A DNA stretch of 64,000 nt, taken from NCBI RefSeq assembly GCF_030272615.1, contig NC_081406.1:462050072-462114071 (forward strand). Reading direction: 5' to 3'. Each line of letters opens with the position of its first letter. Position 1 is the first letter of the stretch. The position numbers and the translations under genes were made by a program. This stretch comes from Cryptomeria japonica (taxonomy: Eukaryota > Streptophyta > Pinopsida > Cupressales > Cupressaceae). The notes beneath the pieces were generated by a model, which was given only the letters and a program-made list of their open reading frames with translations, was not told the DNA's origin and ran no database searches. Positions 1 through 9,399 of this stretch are shown one piece after another.

Positions 1-545
1 TGTGCAAGGAGCACCTTTTTTCTATTATGAAAATGATACTTTTGCACCTAGGGATATTTGGAAGTCAATATCCAAAAATTTCTATAGTGTGGAATAAGAG
101 TTGGCGGACTCAAAGTATAATTGTCAGCTTTCAGAAGACCAAGAGGTTATGTACACAATCTCCCAATAGAAGAGCGACCACAAGAATTACCTCTCCCCCC
201 AATGACTATTCAGGAGGCACTTCCTCAAACAAAGGACTATTGGCCTCCATGGGATCAAAGAAAACAATTAAAGCATAGACTCTAGATGATGTGGTGGTGT
301 CCTCCGTGAAGAACTCCACACTATAATTGAAAATTCACAAGGGAAACTGCAAGATAGTGAAGAGAAATACAATCTTGAAAAGTGGGAAGAATGGATCTTG
401 GTTTGGGTGGGGCCAAGTCAGGTGGCTCCTCTAGAGGTTGACGAGATAGAAATCATATTAGGATTTGAAAAAGATCACACTCATGGAACTTCGTGTGTGA
501 GTGATCGATTGTGGTGTTTGGGTAATGCATTCCAAATAGATACAG
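1..545 (+). pseudogene. DRM-type DNA methyltransferase fragment, left arm
   Basis: Translating in three shifting frames gives a run of DRM-family landmarks: FFYYEN followed by DIW, VHNLPIEE, PPMTIQEALPQTKDYWPPWD, then LVWVG, APLEVDE, LGFEKDHT and LGNAFQIDTV. In plant DRM1/2/3 these occur in this order in the first half of the rearranged catalytic region, ahead of motif I, where the motif IX/X-type segment ends with LGNSFQVDTVAYH. The fragment stops at this DTV point, where the inverted copy begins, so the cofactor-binding motif I and catalytic Cys motif IV are absent. Frame changes and a stop where the other arm has Gln show it is not functional. DRM enzymes carry out de novo cytosine methylation guided by siRNA. 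Confidence 0.82.
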
Positions 546-620
546 TCTTGATGGCATGCAAATGTATCTATTTGGAATGCAACTGTATCTATTTGGAATG
601 CAATTGTATCTATTTGGAAT
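545..620. repeat. Palindrome loop with a 21-bp tandem repeat, three units
   Basis: Three consecutive 21-bp units lie at 558-578, 579-599 and 600-620, each ending in tgtatctatttggaat. Read on the minus strand each unit encodes a version of AFQIDT, so the end of the DRM fragment is itself triplicated on the right-hand side. The last unit is part of the right arm. The repeats probably arose at the hairpin tip during the inversion event. Confidence 0.9.
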
Positions 621-1215
621 GCATTACCCAAACACCGCAATCGATCACTCACACACGAAGTTCCATGAGTGTGATCTTTTTCAAATCCTAATATGATTTC
701 TATCTCATCAACCTCTAGAGGATCCACCTGACTTGGCCCCACCCAAACCAAGATCCATTCTTCCCACTTTTCAAGATTGTATTTCTCTTCACTATCTTGT
801 AGTTTCCCTCATGAATTTTCAATTATAGTGTAGAGTTCTCCACGGAGGACAACACCACATCATCTAGAGTCTATGCTTTAATTTTTTTCTTTGATCCCAT
901 GGAGGCCAATAGTCCTCTATTTGAGGAAGTGCTTCCTGAATAGTCATGGGGGGGAGAGGTAATTCTTGAAATCGCTCTTCTATTGGGAGATTGTGTACAT
1001 AACCTTTTGGTCTTCTGAAAGCTGACAATTATACTTCGAGTCCGCCAACTCTTGTTCCACACTATAGAAATTTTTGGATATTGACTTCCAAATATCCCTA
1101 GGTGCAAAAGTATCATTCTCATAATAGAAAAAAGGTTCTCCTTGAATGAACACATTGATTTCCTCCAAGCGTGGCCCAATAGGTTTTGCAGGAACTCCAA
1201 AACCAGTTAGACACT
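605..1215 (-). pseudogene. DRM-type DNA methyltransferase fragment, right arm
   Basis: This is the minus-strand partner of the left arm and the better preserved copy. It reads GVPAKPIGPRLEE, FFYYEN with FAPRDIW, VEQELADSKY, GYVHNLPIEERFQELPLPP, TIQEALPQ, YWPPWDQR, LVWVG, LGFEKDHT and LGNAFQIDT. The order and wording match plant DRM methyltransferases (FFYYENVA, RKRGYIHNLP, TIQEAFPLTKKWWPSWD, LVWVG, LGFPRDHTRG, LGNSFQVDTVA). There is a frame change near the CxAFRRP segment and a stop after KLKHRL. Homology fades upstream of about 1215. The catalytic motifs that would follow are missing. Family assignment rests on my memory of DRM sequences, not on a database search. Confidence 0.85.
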
Positions 1216-2288
1216 CCGGACATAAATTAGAGACGTCACATGAGACACTCCAGACATTGTTTGTTTGTATTGCATACTATCTATCTATTTATCACCCTTA
1301 AACACTTTCCTCTGCCATTCTCCAATTGCTCTCTTCTAGGCAGCTGATGAGCTTGTTTCCATGTCATTCAAGATGATGCCTGCTTGCTTTCTTTTAGGAA
1401 ATTTGCTTGCACATGACTCTTGGACTTGCATGTTCTGCTTCCGTACAGATATAAATTTTAATTCATGCTGAGATAATAATTAAATAAAATAAGCATTTGT
1501 AATGAAAAGATTTCATCATTTGATGTTACATATTATCTAACAGAAAGGTCATAGACAATTCTTGGAGAAAAGAAACATCATTGATAATCATTTTTTGCAA
1601 ATAACACTGAATCAAATAAATTAAAAATGTTTCATGTAATTTTTAAAAGTAGAACTCATTCAATGCTTTCATGCACCAATGGCAAAGCCGTCTGACCCAC
1701 ACCATTATGCATAATAGAACAAATCAATATAATAGGCTATTATAAAGAATATATACAAAAATATGAAAGAACATTAAATTACCATTACAAACCCATAAAC
1801 CATTAAATAGTGAAAATAGATATAAATTTGTAAATGTCTCCCTATAAACACCACAACCATAACCAAAACAAAAAAATTTCTTACCCGCAAAAACTTAGCT
1901 AGTGAGTTGCAAGTCTACAACATCTCTCAGATGATCAAACCATTTCTTAATTTTGTTCTTCTGGTTAGTCAATGGATTTAGTTGCATGTTCAAGTTTACT
2001 ATTTGAAGCCTTCTATTTCGCTATATTTGAGACATAATAAAATTCTTGTGAGTCGGAAATTGATTTAGGAGTTACGTGTGAAGAATTTGGCAAAGTAAAT
2101 GATGACAATCAAACTCAAAATTTTTTTGTCTTGATTAAAGACTTTTATCCTAATGGCATTAAATTAAAGTTCTTTCTCTATTTTTTGGTGATCTCTAGAG
2201 TAGAGGTTGCTTTGCATCGACTTGGGATACATTTAACTTGTGTTGTATCTGCGGAAATATGTATCCTAGGATGATGCAATGCAACCTC
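1216..2288. other. No recognisable gene
   Basis: AT-rich sequence without a coding run, tRNA-like fold or repeat that I can support. The motif gacactccgg/gagacactccag occurs twice near 1210-1255. Confidence 0.5.
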
Positions 2289-2816
2289 TGCTCCACCAAT
2301 ACCAGATAGAAGAGAAAGTACTTTAATTTAAAGCCATCACAATAAAATGCTTTCAAGACATATATTAGGTATAAAAGGAAGCCTACCTTGTCATTTGAAG
2401 GGGTTTACCTACAATTCAAGTGATCTCTTAATTATAAAATGAATTCAATTCCAAGTGAACGTGCAATCAAGCATTCATCAAGAATTGAAGGAGAAATCAA
2501 GTTAATAAAGATATCATCTTTTAAATTAAGAAATGGGCAGGAGATTAAGAATACAAACCTTCCATATTGCACACTTCAAGGTATATTAAAATCAACTGAA
2601 AGTGTATTCATTTAGGGACCTTTCATAAAATATTCTCAACTTACATATCATAAAAGAATTTGCTCCACCAATATGAGATAGAAGAGAAAGTACTTTAATA
2701 AAAAGCCATCGGGATAAAATGCTTTCAAGACATATAAAATCAAGTGATCTCTTAGTTATAAAATCAATTCAATTCCAAGTGATTAGGCAATCAAGCATTG
2801 AAGGAGAATTCAAGTT
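2289..2816. repeat. Diverged direct repeat, two copies
   Basis: Copy one (2289-2502) and copy two (2661-2816) share tgctccaccaat, agatagaagagaaagtactt, aaatgctttcaagacatat, caagtgatctctta, and caatcaagcattc followed by a gaaggaga stretch, in the same order. Copy two lacks about 50 bp present in the middle of copy one. The copies are separated by about 160 bp. I cannot assign a family. Confidence 0.85.
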
Positions 2817-2829
2817 GGTGCAGGTGAAT

Positions 2830-3115
2830 TTGGAAGACAAAAGGACTCAATGAAGCCAGTAAAGACTTTTGAAGGTCTTAGGAGTGAAGAGCCAATCAAT
2901 TATGCACACAATGAAGCCATTAAAGACAATCACCATTAGCATAGATTGCAGGATATGCACAAGATGTGTTTGAAATGGATTTAGAAACTTCCAACCAAAT
3001 GTGATTAATGAGTATAGATGTTGTAGTGCAACTGCCAAGGTACACATGCATGCAAAATATGTAAGCTTAGATAAGGCACATGAACTATTTGACATAATGC
3101 CTCAAAGATCACCCA
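2830..3115 (+). pseudogene. PPR-protein (PLS class) relic
   Basis: The segment at 3040-3110 reads HMHAKYVSLDKAHELFDIMPQR, matching the very conserved plant PPR stretch MYAKCGSLDKAHELFDKMPQR that ends one P-L-S repeat. Just upstream, weaker matches to the preceding LxxGxxIHxxxxKxG part (MHKMCLKW) can be read with stops and frame changes. Only about one and a half repeats remain and nothing open surrounds them, so this is an isolated gene fragment. Confidence 0.6.
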
Positions 3116-4989
3116 ATATCCAATGACGGTTAGGAGAAAGAAAACATCAATTTTTTCATAATCTTAAATATTTCTTTATTCATCACTATAAATCTATTAT
3201 GAATATAGTGTCAATATTGCAGAAATTTATTCTATTATGAATGCAATATTTAGGGATGTAATCTTTATATTTTTTTTTTAATTAGGAAAAGGTCCTAATA
3301 CAATCCCCAACTAATTAATCTACAGAAAGATACCACTAAAGAAAGAAATTCAATCCTCACTACTATGGTCTTGATGGCTTTTAAGACACTTGGATTCCTA
3401 TTTTGGCCCGCTTTTCCTTGACCCTATGTTAAGATAGTAAACTAGTTTGAGAGAATCCATTGGGTGGGAAATTGTGTATGGTTGCAATTATTTTCATGCA
3501 TGGAAAGTGATTTAAAGTTTGGACCAATAGAGGATAAGTATTTCTTGAACCTTCAACGACATGTGTAGAGCACCGCATAGATGTTTCTCGATTATTGAAC
3601 TCTTTGAATATGTAAGTAAATTATTTTTGGTTGATGACACAGTAAGTGTGGTATTTGTCTTTTCGATATGTTGTGGATAATATTAATCAAATATGGAATT
3701 TTTTTGATGCTATATACACTATGTTTTGGATTGAATTTAGGTAAGTGAAGAGGTAATGGAAGAATAAAAGAGGTACACAAAAGAAGAAGAGTGAAATAGG
3801 TGGTTTGGGATGGAGGTTACAAGTATATATGATAATTTGTATGGATAATTTGTTGTCTATAAAGAGGCAAATAAGCTATCACAACTTCAACATGAATGAA
3901 TGCCTCATCTACAGAAGTAAAAGGTACCTCTAATGGTTTCAAAATTTGTCAAAATAGTTATGATATACCAAATAATCAAGTGGAATATCCTCTAGGTAAC
4001 TAATATTATCTTCAAACTATTTATTTTGATTTTCATCATATCCTTTCCATGTGAATTTCCCTTGGTTTTAGTCCCATTTTTTCTTTATTTTATATATATT
4101 CAAAACAAAATTTATAGATGCATGCCTCTACTTGTCTCACCACTCATTAATTGTTTGGGATTTTCATTCCATTCACCAAGGTTGGCATCTATTCTAAAAC
4201 TTTGTGTCATGGCCAAGCTAAATTATTTGCCTCTAGTTTCTCTCCAATCTAGTCACCTAGTAGCATGTGAAATCTATCTCTTCCTAATTATTATTCTCTC
4301 CATCTTGTTAATGACCATTTCATTAATGAATCCTTCCTCAAGATTCTTTCCCAAGTAATAATCTTGCATACTAGAAAATAAATTACGCTTCTATTTTTCC
4401 AAGCTACTCTTCCTTATAATGTTTAGATTTATTCTAAAGCGCTCATTGTGACTCATGTTTACTACTCTTCCTATTAGTCTCATTCCAATATCTCCTACAA
4501 AAATATGGAATGATTACATTTATATTTTATTTATGTCTCCTAAATATCCACAAAATTTGGAACAATAATACAATTTTTCAATAATATTTAATTGTAAAAG
4601 AAAGGATTAAAATGGAACTAAACACTCTAAATAAATAAATCAGGGTTAAAGGGATAAACTAGGATCCATCTTCTTACAGTCTAGGCCTTAGAATAGATTT
4701 TATTAACACTTCACCTTTTGCCCTTTTTTCAATTCAAGTTAGTTTAGGACAAAAGACATCACGAGATTGAAATATCAAATGATCAAGTTCCAACTATTCA
4801 AGCATTTGACAATTCAATGTATGTCCCCTTGTGATACCAGCAATCACATCAACCAACTATGTTTATCCACACGTCGTGACCCAACATACCAGAACCTTCG
4901 AGTTGTCTCAAGTGATCCTTAAGCAAATCTCCAGCATTTGAGTAACTTTGTTCAAGAGAGGATAAGATAATTTTGGGTATTTTATTCTA
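3116..4989. other. No recognisable gene
   Basis: AT-rich DNA with scattered short open stretches of low-complexity composition. The longest plus-strand reading (4026-4358) is rich in Phe, Ile and Leu, as expected from AT-rich noncoding DNA, and I see no domain. Confidence 0.5.
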
Positions 4990-5420
4990 TGTTCGCATGT
5001 GCATAAAAAACACATCAACACCTCCCACTTGTCAATGGATAAGCTAAAGTTGCCCTATAATGAATGGTTTATAAGGCACACCACTTGATGAAGGTTTTGC
5101 AAATGGGGTGGCAAGTTGAATGGGTTTGATCTTGGGACAATCTACATGGTTAAACATGCTTGATTTAGAGTAGTATTAGTATGGGTGACCTCCTAGGAAT
5201 CCCTAATGCTTCACCGCTATGAGCATCACTTTGATGAAATGAGTACTAAGTGATCCATTCTTATGAGGGGTTCATGTAAACTACTCATGAGAATGGGTTA
5301 GCTTGACTCTAAAACTATGCAAGTGAATTTTGATATAAATATCATAGTATGAAAGTCTTGTGAAAACACTCATTCTTCTAGCATTGAAAGTTGTGAGAGA
5401 GTTATTAAGGGGATTCTCGT
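4990..5420 (+). mobile_element. 5S rRNA-derived sequence, possible Cassandra-type TRIM LTR
   Basis: Positions 5149-5216 align closely with the 3' two thirds of plant 5S rRNA: gttaaacatgcttgatttag for GTTAAGCGTGCTTGGGCGAG, then agtagtattagtatgggtg and acctcctaggaatccctaatgcttcacc. The internal promoter region (box A, intermediate element, box C) is therefore recognisable although mutated. The 5' third of 5S is weak (about 5128-5148). The sequence stands alone and not in a 5S array, and Cassandra terminal-repeat retrotransposons are known to carry 5S sequences inside their LTRs. I did not find a second LTR, so a dispersed 5S pseudogene or 5S-derived SINE remains possible. Outer limits are guesses. 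Confidence 0.6.
5128..5216 (+). rRNA. Degenerate 5S rRNA homology
   Basis: Best preserved part is atgggtgacctcctaggaat at 5180-5199, corresponding to the 5S internal control region GATGGGTGACCTCCTGGGAA. Multiple substitutions, many of them C to T or G to A, make a functional 5S gene unlikely. Confidence 0.7.
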
Positions 5421-7383
5421 GTGTATAGATTCAATGTATAAGTTCAAGACAGATATTGAGGTCATATTTCTTTCCTTTTGGTACATCAATCTTTAAATTG
5501 GATGTTCTTTTGCCTTCATGGTAGGGAGTAAGTAATTTTTATGTGGGTTACTTTTTTCATTATTGGATTATTAAGGAAAACATAGTTTGTGAAGAGGAGG
5601 TTTTGCTTGTTATCTTATAAAAAAATTGGGTATTAGCTATTATAATAAATGATAGACAAAACAATGTCCTCTAAGGTTGTTGAGAAGAAATATCTATATG
5701 ATGGATTCTCTTCCCAATTTATCTTCAAAGTTATTTAGTAAATATTTGGGAAACCAAAATAGGGTATGTTGATTTGCAAAGGAAGAACTAAATACAAAAA
5801 TTCCCAAAAGAAGATGTGTTAGCTAATTATTTTTACAAAGTGATTATTGTACTACCCTACTTTGTTTTGTCTTAGCTTGAAAAAAATAGTCTAGTTTAGA
5901 TTATTTTCCTATAAAGCAAAATGGTCTAACAATATTGTTATCAAATGCAAATATTTAGAAGCTATTCCATATGATATTCTTGATAAAACCATTTCTTTTA
6001 TAGAATCTAGAAAGGTAAATATTTTAAGATTTGACTATGGAGATGGCCACCCAAGATCTAGAGGTCTAATGGAAAGAACAACAAAATGAGAAGATCAATA
6101 TGACACGAATAAACTATATTCCTATCAATGAATGCAAGTTTACAATATGAATGAATGGGATTATAAATAGAACCCCTTGATTATATAGGTCATGTAGAAC
6201 AATAATAATTTGAAATAAATGTCCACCACACATCCGATCTCCTTCAAGATAAGCATTAAAATATGAAGTACACAACCTATCTTCCCTACAATGAGGAAAA
6301 TACAAATTATCTAACACCAAAAGACGCAATCAACTTCACTCCAATGGCTTCCTGAAAACCAAAGCATGATCTATCTAGCCATAGTTGGAAATTTTTCATA
6401 CCATTTAAAATAATGTCTCCCATTACCAACGACTGATTGATCAATGTCGGCCCCCATTCCCTACTGCGGCCATGGCATATGAAGATATGATTACCATATT
6501 GATGTGTAAGCTACCGGTAGAGTCTCCCACACCTGGAGGGAAGTTGATCAACCATCAAATCAGTGACCACTTTTCTTAATGGCTTACACCGAAACAATCT
6601 TATCACTTTTAGTTTGACTGGAAGCAAAAAAATTAATGATACCAAGGTGACGCATGTTATGTTCCACTCAACGCCAAAAGAATAAAATATTTCCGGGATC
6701 TTAACTCTGGTGACAGTTAATTTTTTTAACATGTTATCTATATTAAAAATTATTGGATAATTTTTCTAATTCTTGTTATTTTTGGAGAAGTTTGAAGGGA
6801 GGAGATAAAGGGTTAGAATGCTTAGAGAATGAATGAAGAAGAAGCCAATTCCATAGATAAGAATTATAATTATCATAGGGAGGGACATTAAAATGATATG
6901 CTTCGAGTGGGGAGGTGCATTAAAATGATATGATATGCTTCGAGTGGGAAAATCCTTATGGGAAGTGACATGGATAATGAGACCTCCTATAATTGTGTGT
7001 GGAATTTAGGTTGAGTCAAGGGAAAATAATCTTTGATTGAGTAGGTATTAAAGAAAAGAATCTTTGATTGAAAAGAATCATTATCATTTGTTTTTTTCCG
7101 AGTTATTGGACTGCTAGTGATTCAATTATGTTTATTAGTTATTTCTGTAGCTTCAATTTTGTAATATTTAATTATTTTATTAAATCTAAAAATAATAATA
7201 ATTGATATTTACAAAATGCTACTGGTCAATAAAAATTAGATAATATGATTCTTAAACTTCCCTTAGTGGGACGATAAACTAACAAAAAAATGATACATTT
7301 TCATATCCACTTTGACATACTATGTTAGTGGCCCTTAAATCTCCAAAAGATATAAAAAAGAAATGATAAAATGGAATCCTCCC
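5421..7383. other. No recognisable gene
   Basis: AT-rich sequence with only short incidental reading frames. Short local repeats occur at 6886-6950 (ttaaaatgatatgcttcgag twice) and 7015-7075 (aatctttgattga twice). Confidence 0.5.
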
Positions 7384-7625
7384 TTTATTGGCTTTAAAAC
7401 TGAACTTTGATGGGGTGGCTAGGTATAAACCTAAGATTTTTTATAATGAAGAGATTTTGTGAGCTATTTCAATTTTTTTTTATCTATTGGTCCAAAATAT
7501 GAGGCTAAGTTTTAAGCCTTCTTGAATAGTTTGAATCTCTGCAAAGAGAAGAATCTTGCTAATATAGATGTGAAGTGGATTCTCGAATTTAAATAAATAC
7601 AATTAGCACACAAATTTGTAAATTA
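7384..7625 (+). pseudogene. RNase H-like (LINE C-terminal domain) relic
   Basis: The frame at 7400 gives KLNFDGVARYKPK, matching the KLNFDGASRGNPG start of the plant LINE/RVT_3-type RNase H domain. About 90 bp later another frame reads SIGPKYEAKF, stop, then AFLNSLNLCKEKNLANIDVK, matching the NNEAEFxALLxGLxLCKxxxxxNIxVE stretch that contains the second acidic residue. Frame changes and stops are present, and the acidic Glu position is kept. No reverse transcriptase is recognisable upstream, so this is a fragment. Confidence 0.5.
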
Positions 7626-8474
7626 GAAAGTTCAAAATATTACATGCTCCATTTTAAATTTTCTAGATAGCTTACACGATGTATGAGCGACTGCCAACTA
7701 TACCTATGAACAATACATTTTGCAGGTCATTTTGAATGACAAAAAGCATTGGGAGAATCTATAGTTTGGATTTCATTCATATTGTATTCCCTCGGATTGG
7801 CCAAGGAGATCCCAAGGTAGGTTTCGGTTAATTATCTTTTCACATTCATGTGGCTGTCATAAGTGTCCATGGCCTTTCTTTTACTCCTGCTAAGTTTCAA
7901 AGGATGGACGATGAAGTAAAAACTTAAACCAAGTGATTGTTGTAATGGATGGTGTTGTAAAGGCCATATGATAGGTCACTAATATTTAATGTTTCCAAGG
8001 TAAACATTTACATGGAGGTATAGTGTATGAAGAATTTCTTATAACTTTCATTCTTATTCTCATAAAAAAGCATTGTGTAGCTAGTAAACGCCTTTATCAA
8101 GGAGATGAAAGAGGTAGTTCATGATGAGAAGCCAAAAGGTTGGGTTTCTTGGTGGATATTCGATGTTAATTTTATGTCTTAACCAAGCCACCTTCTAACC
8201 ATGATTAAAGATAAATATAAAAGGTTAAAACAAGACAAATATGATGAGCCCAATCTCATACAAAATTATGCAATTTATATATATACACATTGAGACATTC
8301 CCTTAAAAGGATGAAAAAAGCAAATGAAAAAGAAATCATTTATAGAAATTTCACCATTACAGAATCAATAAACCAAATGAATCATAATCACCACATATCC
8401 TCCCAGTTTCTCCTCCGCACCACAAAAAATCTGATAAACTAAAGAAGTGATGGCCTAATATTTCAGTCAAGAAG
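7626..8474. other. No recognisable gene
   Basis: Anonymous AT-rich DNA between the RNase H relic and the glycosyltransferase pseudogene. No support for coding on either strand. Confidence 0.45.
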
Positions 8475-9215
8475 CTATTTCTTCATCTGGTGAAGAAACT
8501 TACTATAGTTGTTGAATGAGGATCCTCCTTCCTTCACCACATCTCTACTGCTTCTCATCAATTTGGTGACATACTTCCTTATCTCTGCACCATCTTCTCC
8601 CACTAGCAACTTGTCAACTTGTCAATGGCTCTAATAATCTCCCCCTTCGCTATTATTCCATCCTTATTCGATTCCAGAGGCATGGAGGGAATATACCTTA
8701 CTTTCTTCTCTTCTTTGGGAGCTCCTTCAATAACACCAAAAACAACCAGTCTAACCAAAACCCAAGAAGGAAAAGAAAAAAATTACGAAGAAGCGTGACT
8801 CTATCTTACCATCTTGAGCAAGGGTCCCAAGAGAGACGAGCCTTAGAATGAAGTAGCGGATGGCACAGTTGGCGATGGGTGATGCGTGGAAAGCAAAGGG
8901 AGGAATCTTATAGAAATCGGCTAACACCTTTAACCTGAAACATGTCATTGCATCTACTATTATACCGGTGATCTTGTGCTATTCTTCCCTCTTGTTGATC
9001 TCCTCAATAAGGCTCTTAATTACGGAAGGTGCCATGTTGTTATCTAATGCTTGCAATAGATTTGGAATGTTGGTGCGTTTTTCATCGAGCGGCAAGCTTG
9101 TCACACCAATATTGATCTTCCCCACCATGATTAAACCCACAGGTTTGCTACAAAGGCAGGATGAATGAGAGGCGGGATTTATGAAATGACTTGGTCTTTT
9201 CTTTTTTTTTAGGTA
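8475..9215 (-). pseudogene. UDP-glycosyltransferase (UGT83-like) pseudogene, middle deleted
   Basis: On the minus strand, one frame reads from about 9215 to 8751 with a single stop at 8979-8981: SLPLDEKRTNIPNLLQAL, LIEEINKREE, stop, HKITGIIVDAM, LADFYKIPPFAFHASPIA. This corresponds to the N-terminal acceptor-binding half of plant family-1 UGTs (SLPDGLxxxxxRxDIPKL, LIExIN, ITCIIADVxxGWALEVAEKxGIxRAAFWPxSA). Further along (8475-8690), after a frame change, the C-terminal end appears: MPLESNKDGIIAKGEIIRAI, then GEDGAEIRKYVTKLMRSSRD and VVKEGGSSFNNYSKFLHQMK with a natural stop, matching the UGT ending VREGGSSYxNFxxFVxxIK. The donor-binding PSPG box between them is gone, so it cannot be active. 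UGT83 is suggested only by the wording of the N-terminal half. Confidence 0.78.
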
Positions 9216-9217
9216 AT

Positions 9218-9385
9218 GCATGCTGTCGTTGGAATTTCGATGAACGCGGGCACTTTTTCTAAAAAACCCTAAATGTCATTGCATTATTGTCGGAATTTTG
9301 ACGAAATCGGGCATTTTTTCAAAAAAAAACAAGTTTTATCACAATATACCTTCTCCGTCGGAAACCTCCATCAGAATTTTAGGCT
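9218..9385. repeat. Short imperfect tandem repeat at the element 1 junction
   Basis: Two related units of about 60 bp lie side by side: gtcgttggaatttcgatgaa with cgcgggcac, then gtcggaattttgacgaaatc with gggcattttttc. A third weaker echo, cgtcggaaacctccatcaga, follows at about 9355. They sit between the glycosyltransferase relic and the abrupt start of element 1. Confidence 0.6.
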
Positions 9386-9399
9386 AAATGTATTAGTGT

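Larger units (their letters stand above)
1..1150. repeat. Large inverted repeat (foldback) made of two DRM-like arms
   Basis: The sequence from 1 to 545 reappears as its reverse complement from 605 to about 1150, with roughly two dozen mismatches counted by eye (about 95% identity). A spacer of about 60 bp separates the arms. The left arm runs off the window edge, so the true palindrome is longer. A transcript through it in either direction would fold into one long hairpin. Both arms encode the same methyltransferase fragment, so this is an inverted gene-fragment duplication and I see no sign of a transposon terminal repeat. Confidence 0.95.

Noticed and set aside
708-725. ctctagaggatcc in the DRM right arm, identical to a cloning-vector polylinker word
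   Set aside because: The left arm carries nearly the same sequence (ctctagagg followed inward by a different base pattern) and it encodes the conserved DRM APLE/DPLE segment, so vector contamination is not the explanation.
1-1215. A functional DRM gene or an RNA-gene hairpin precursor of a known miRNA
   Set aside because: The fragment lacks catalytic motifs and has stops and frame changes, and the arms are far longer and more perfect than a miRNA precursor. Only siRNA-type processing is plausible.
5128-5216. Functional 5S rRNA gene
   Set aside because: Too many substitutions, missing 5' third and no array; treated as 5S-derived sequence.
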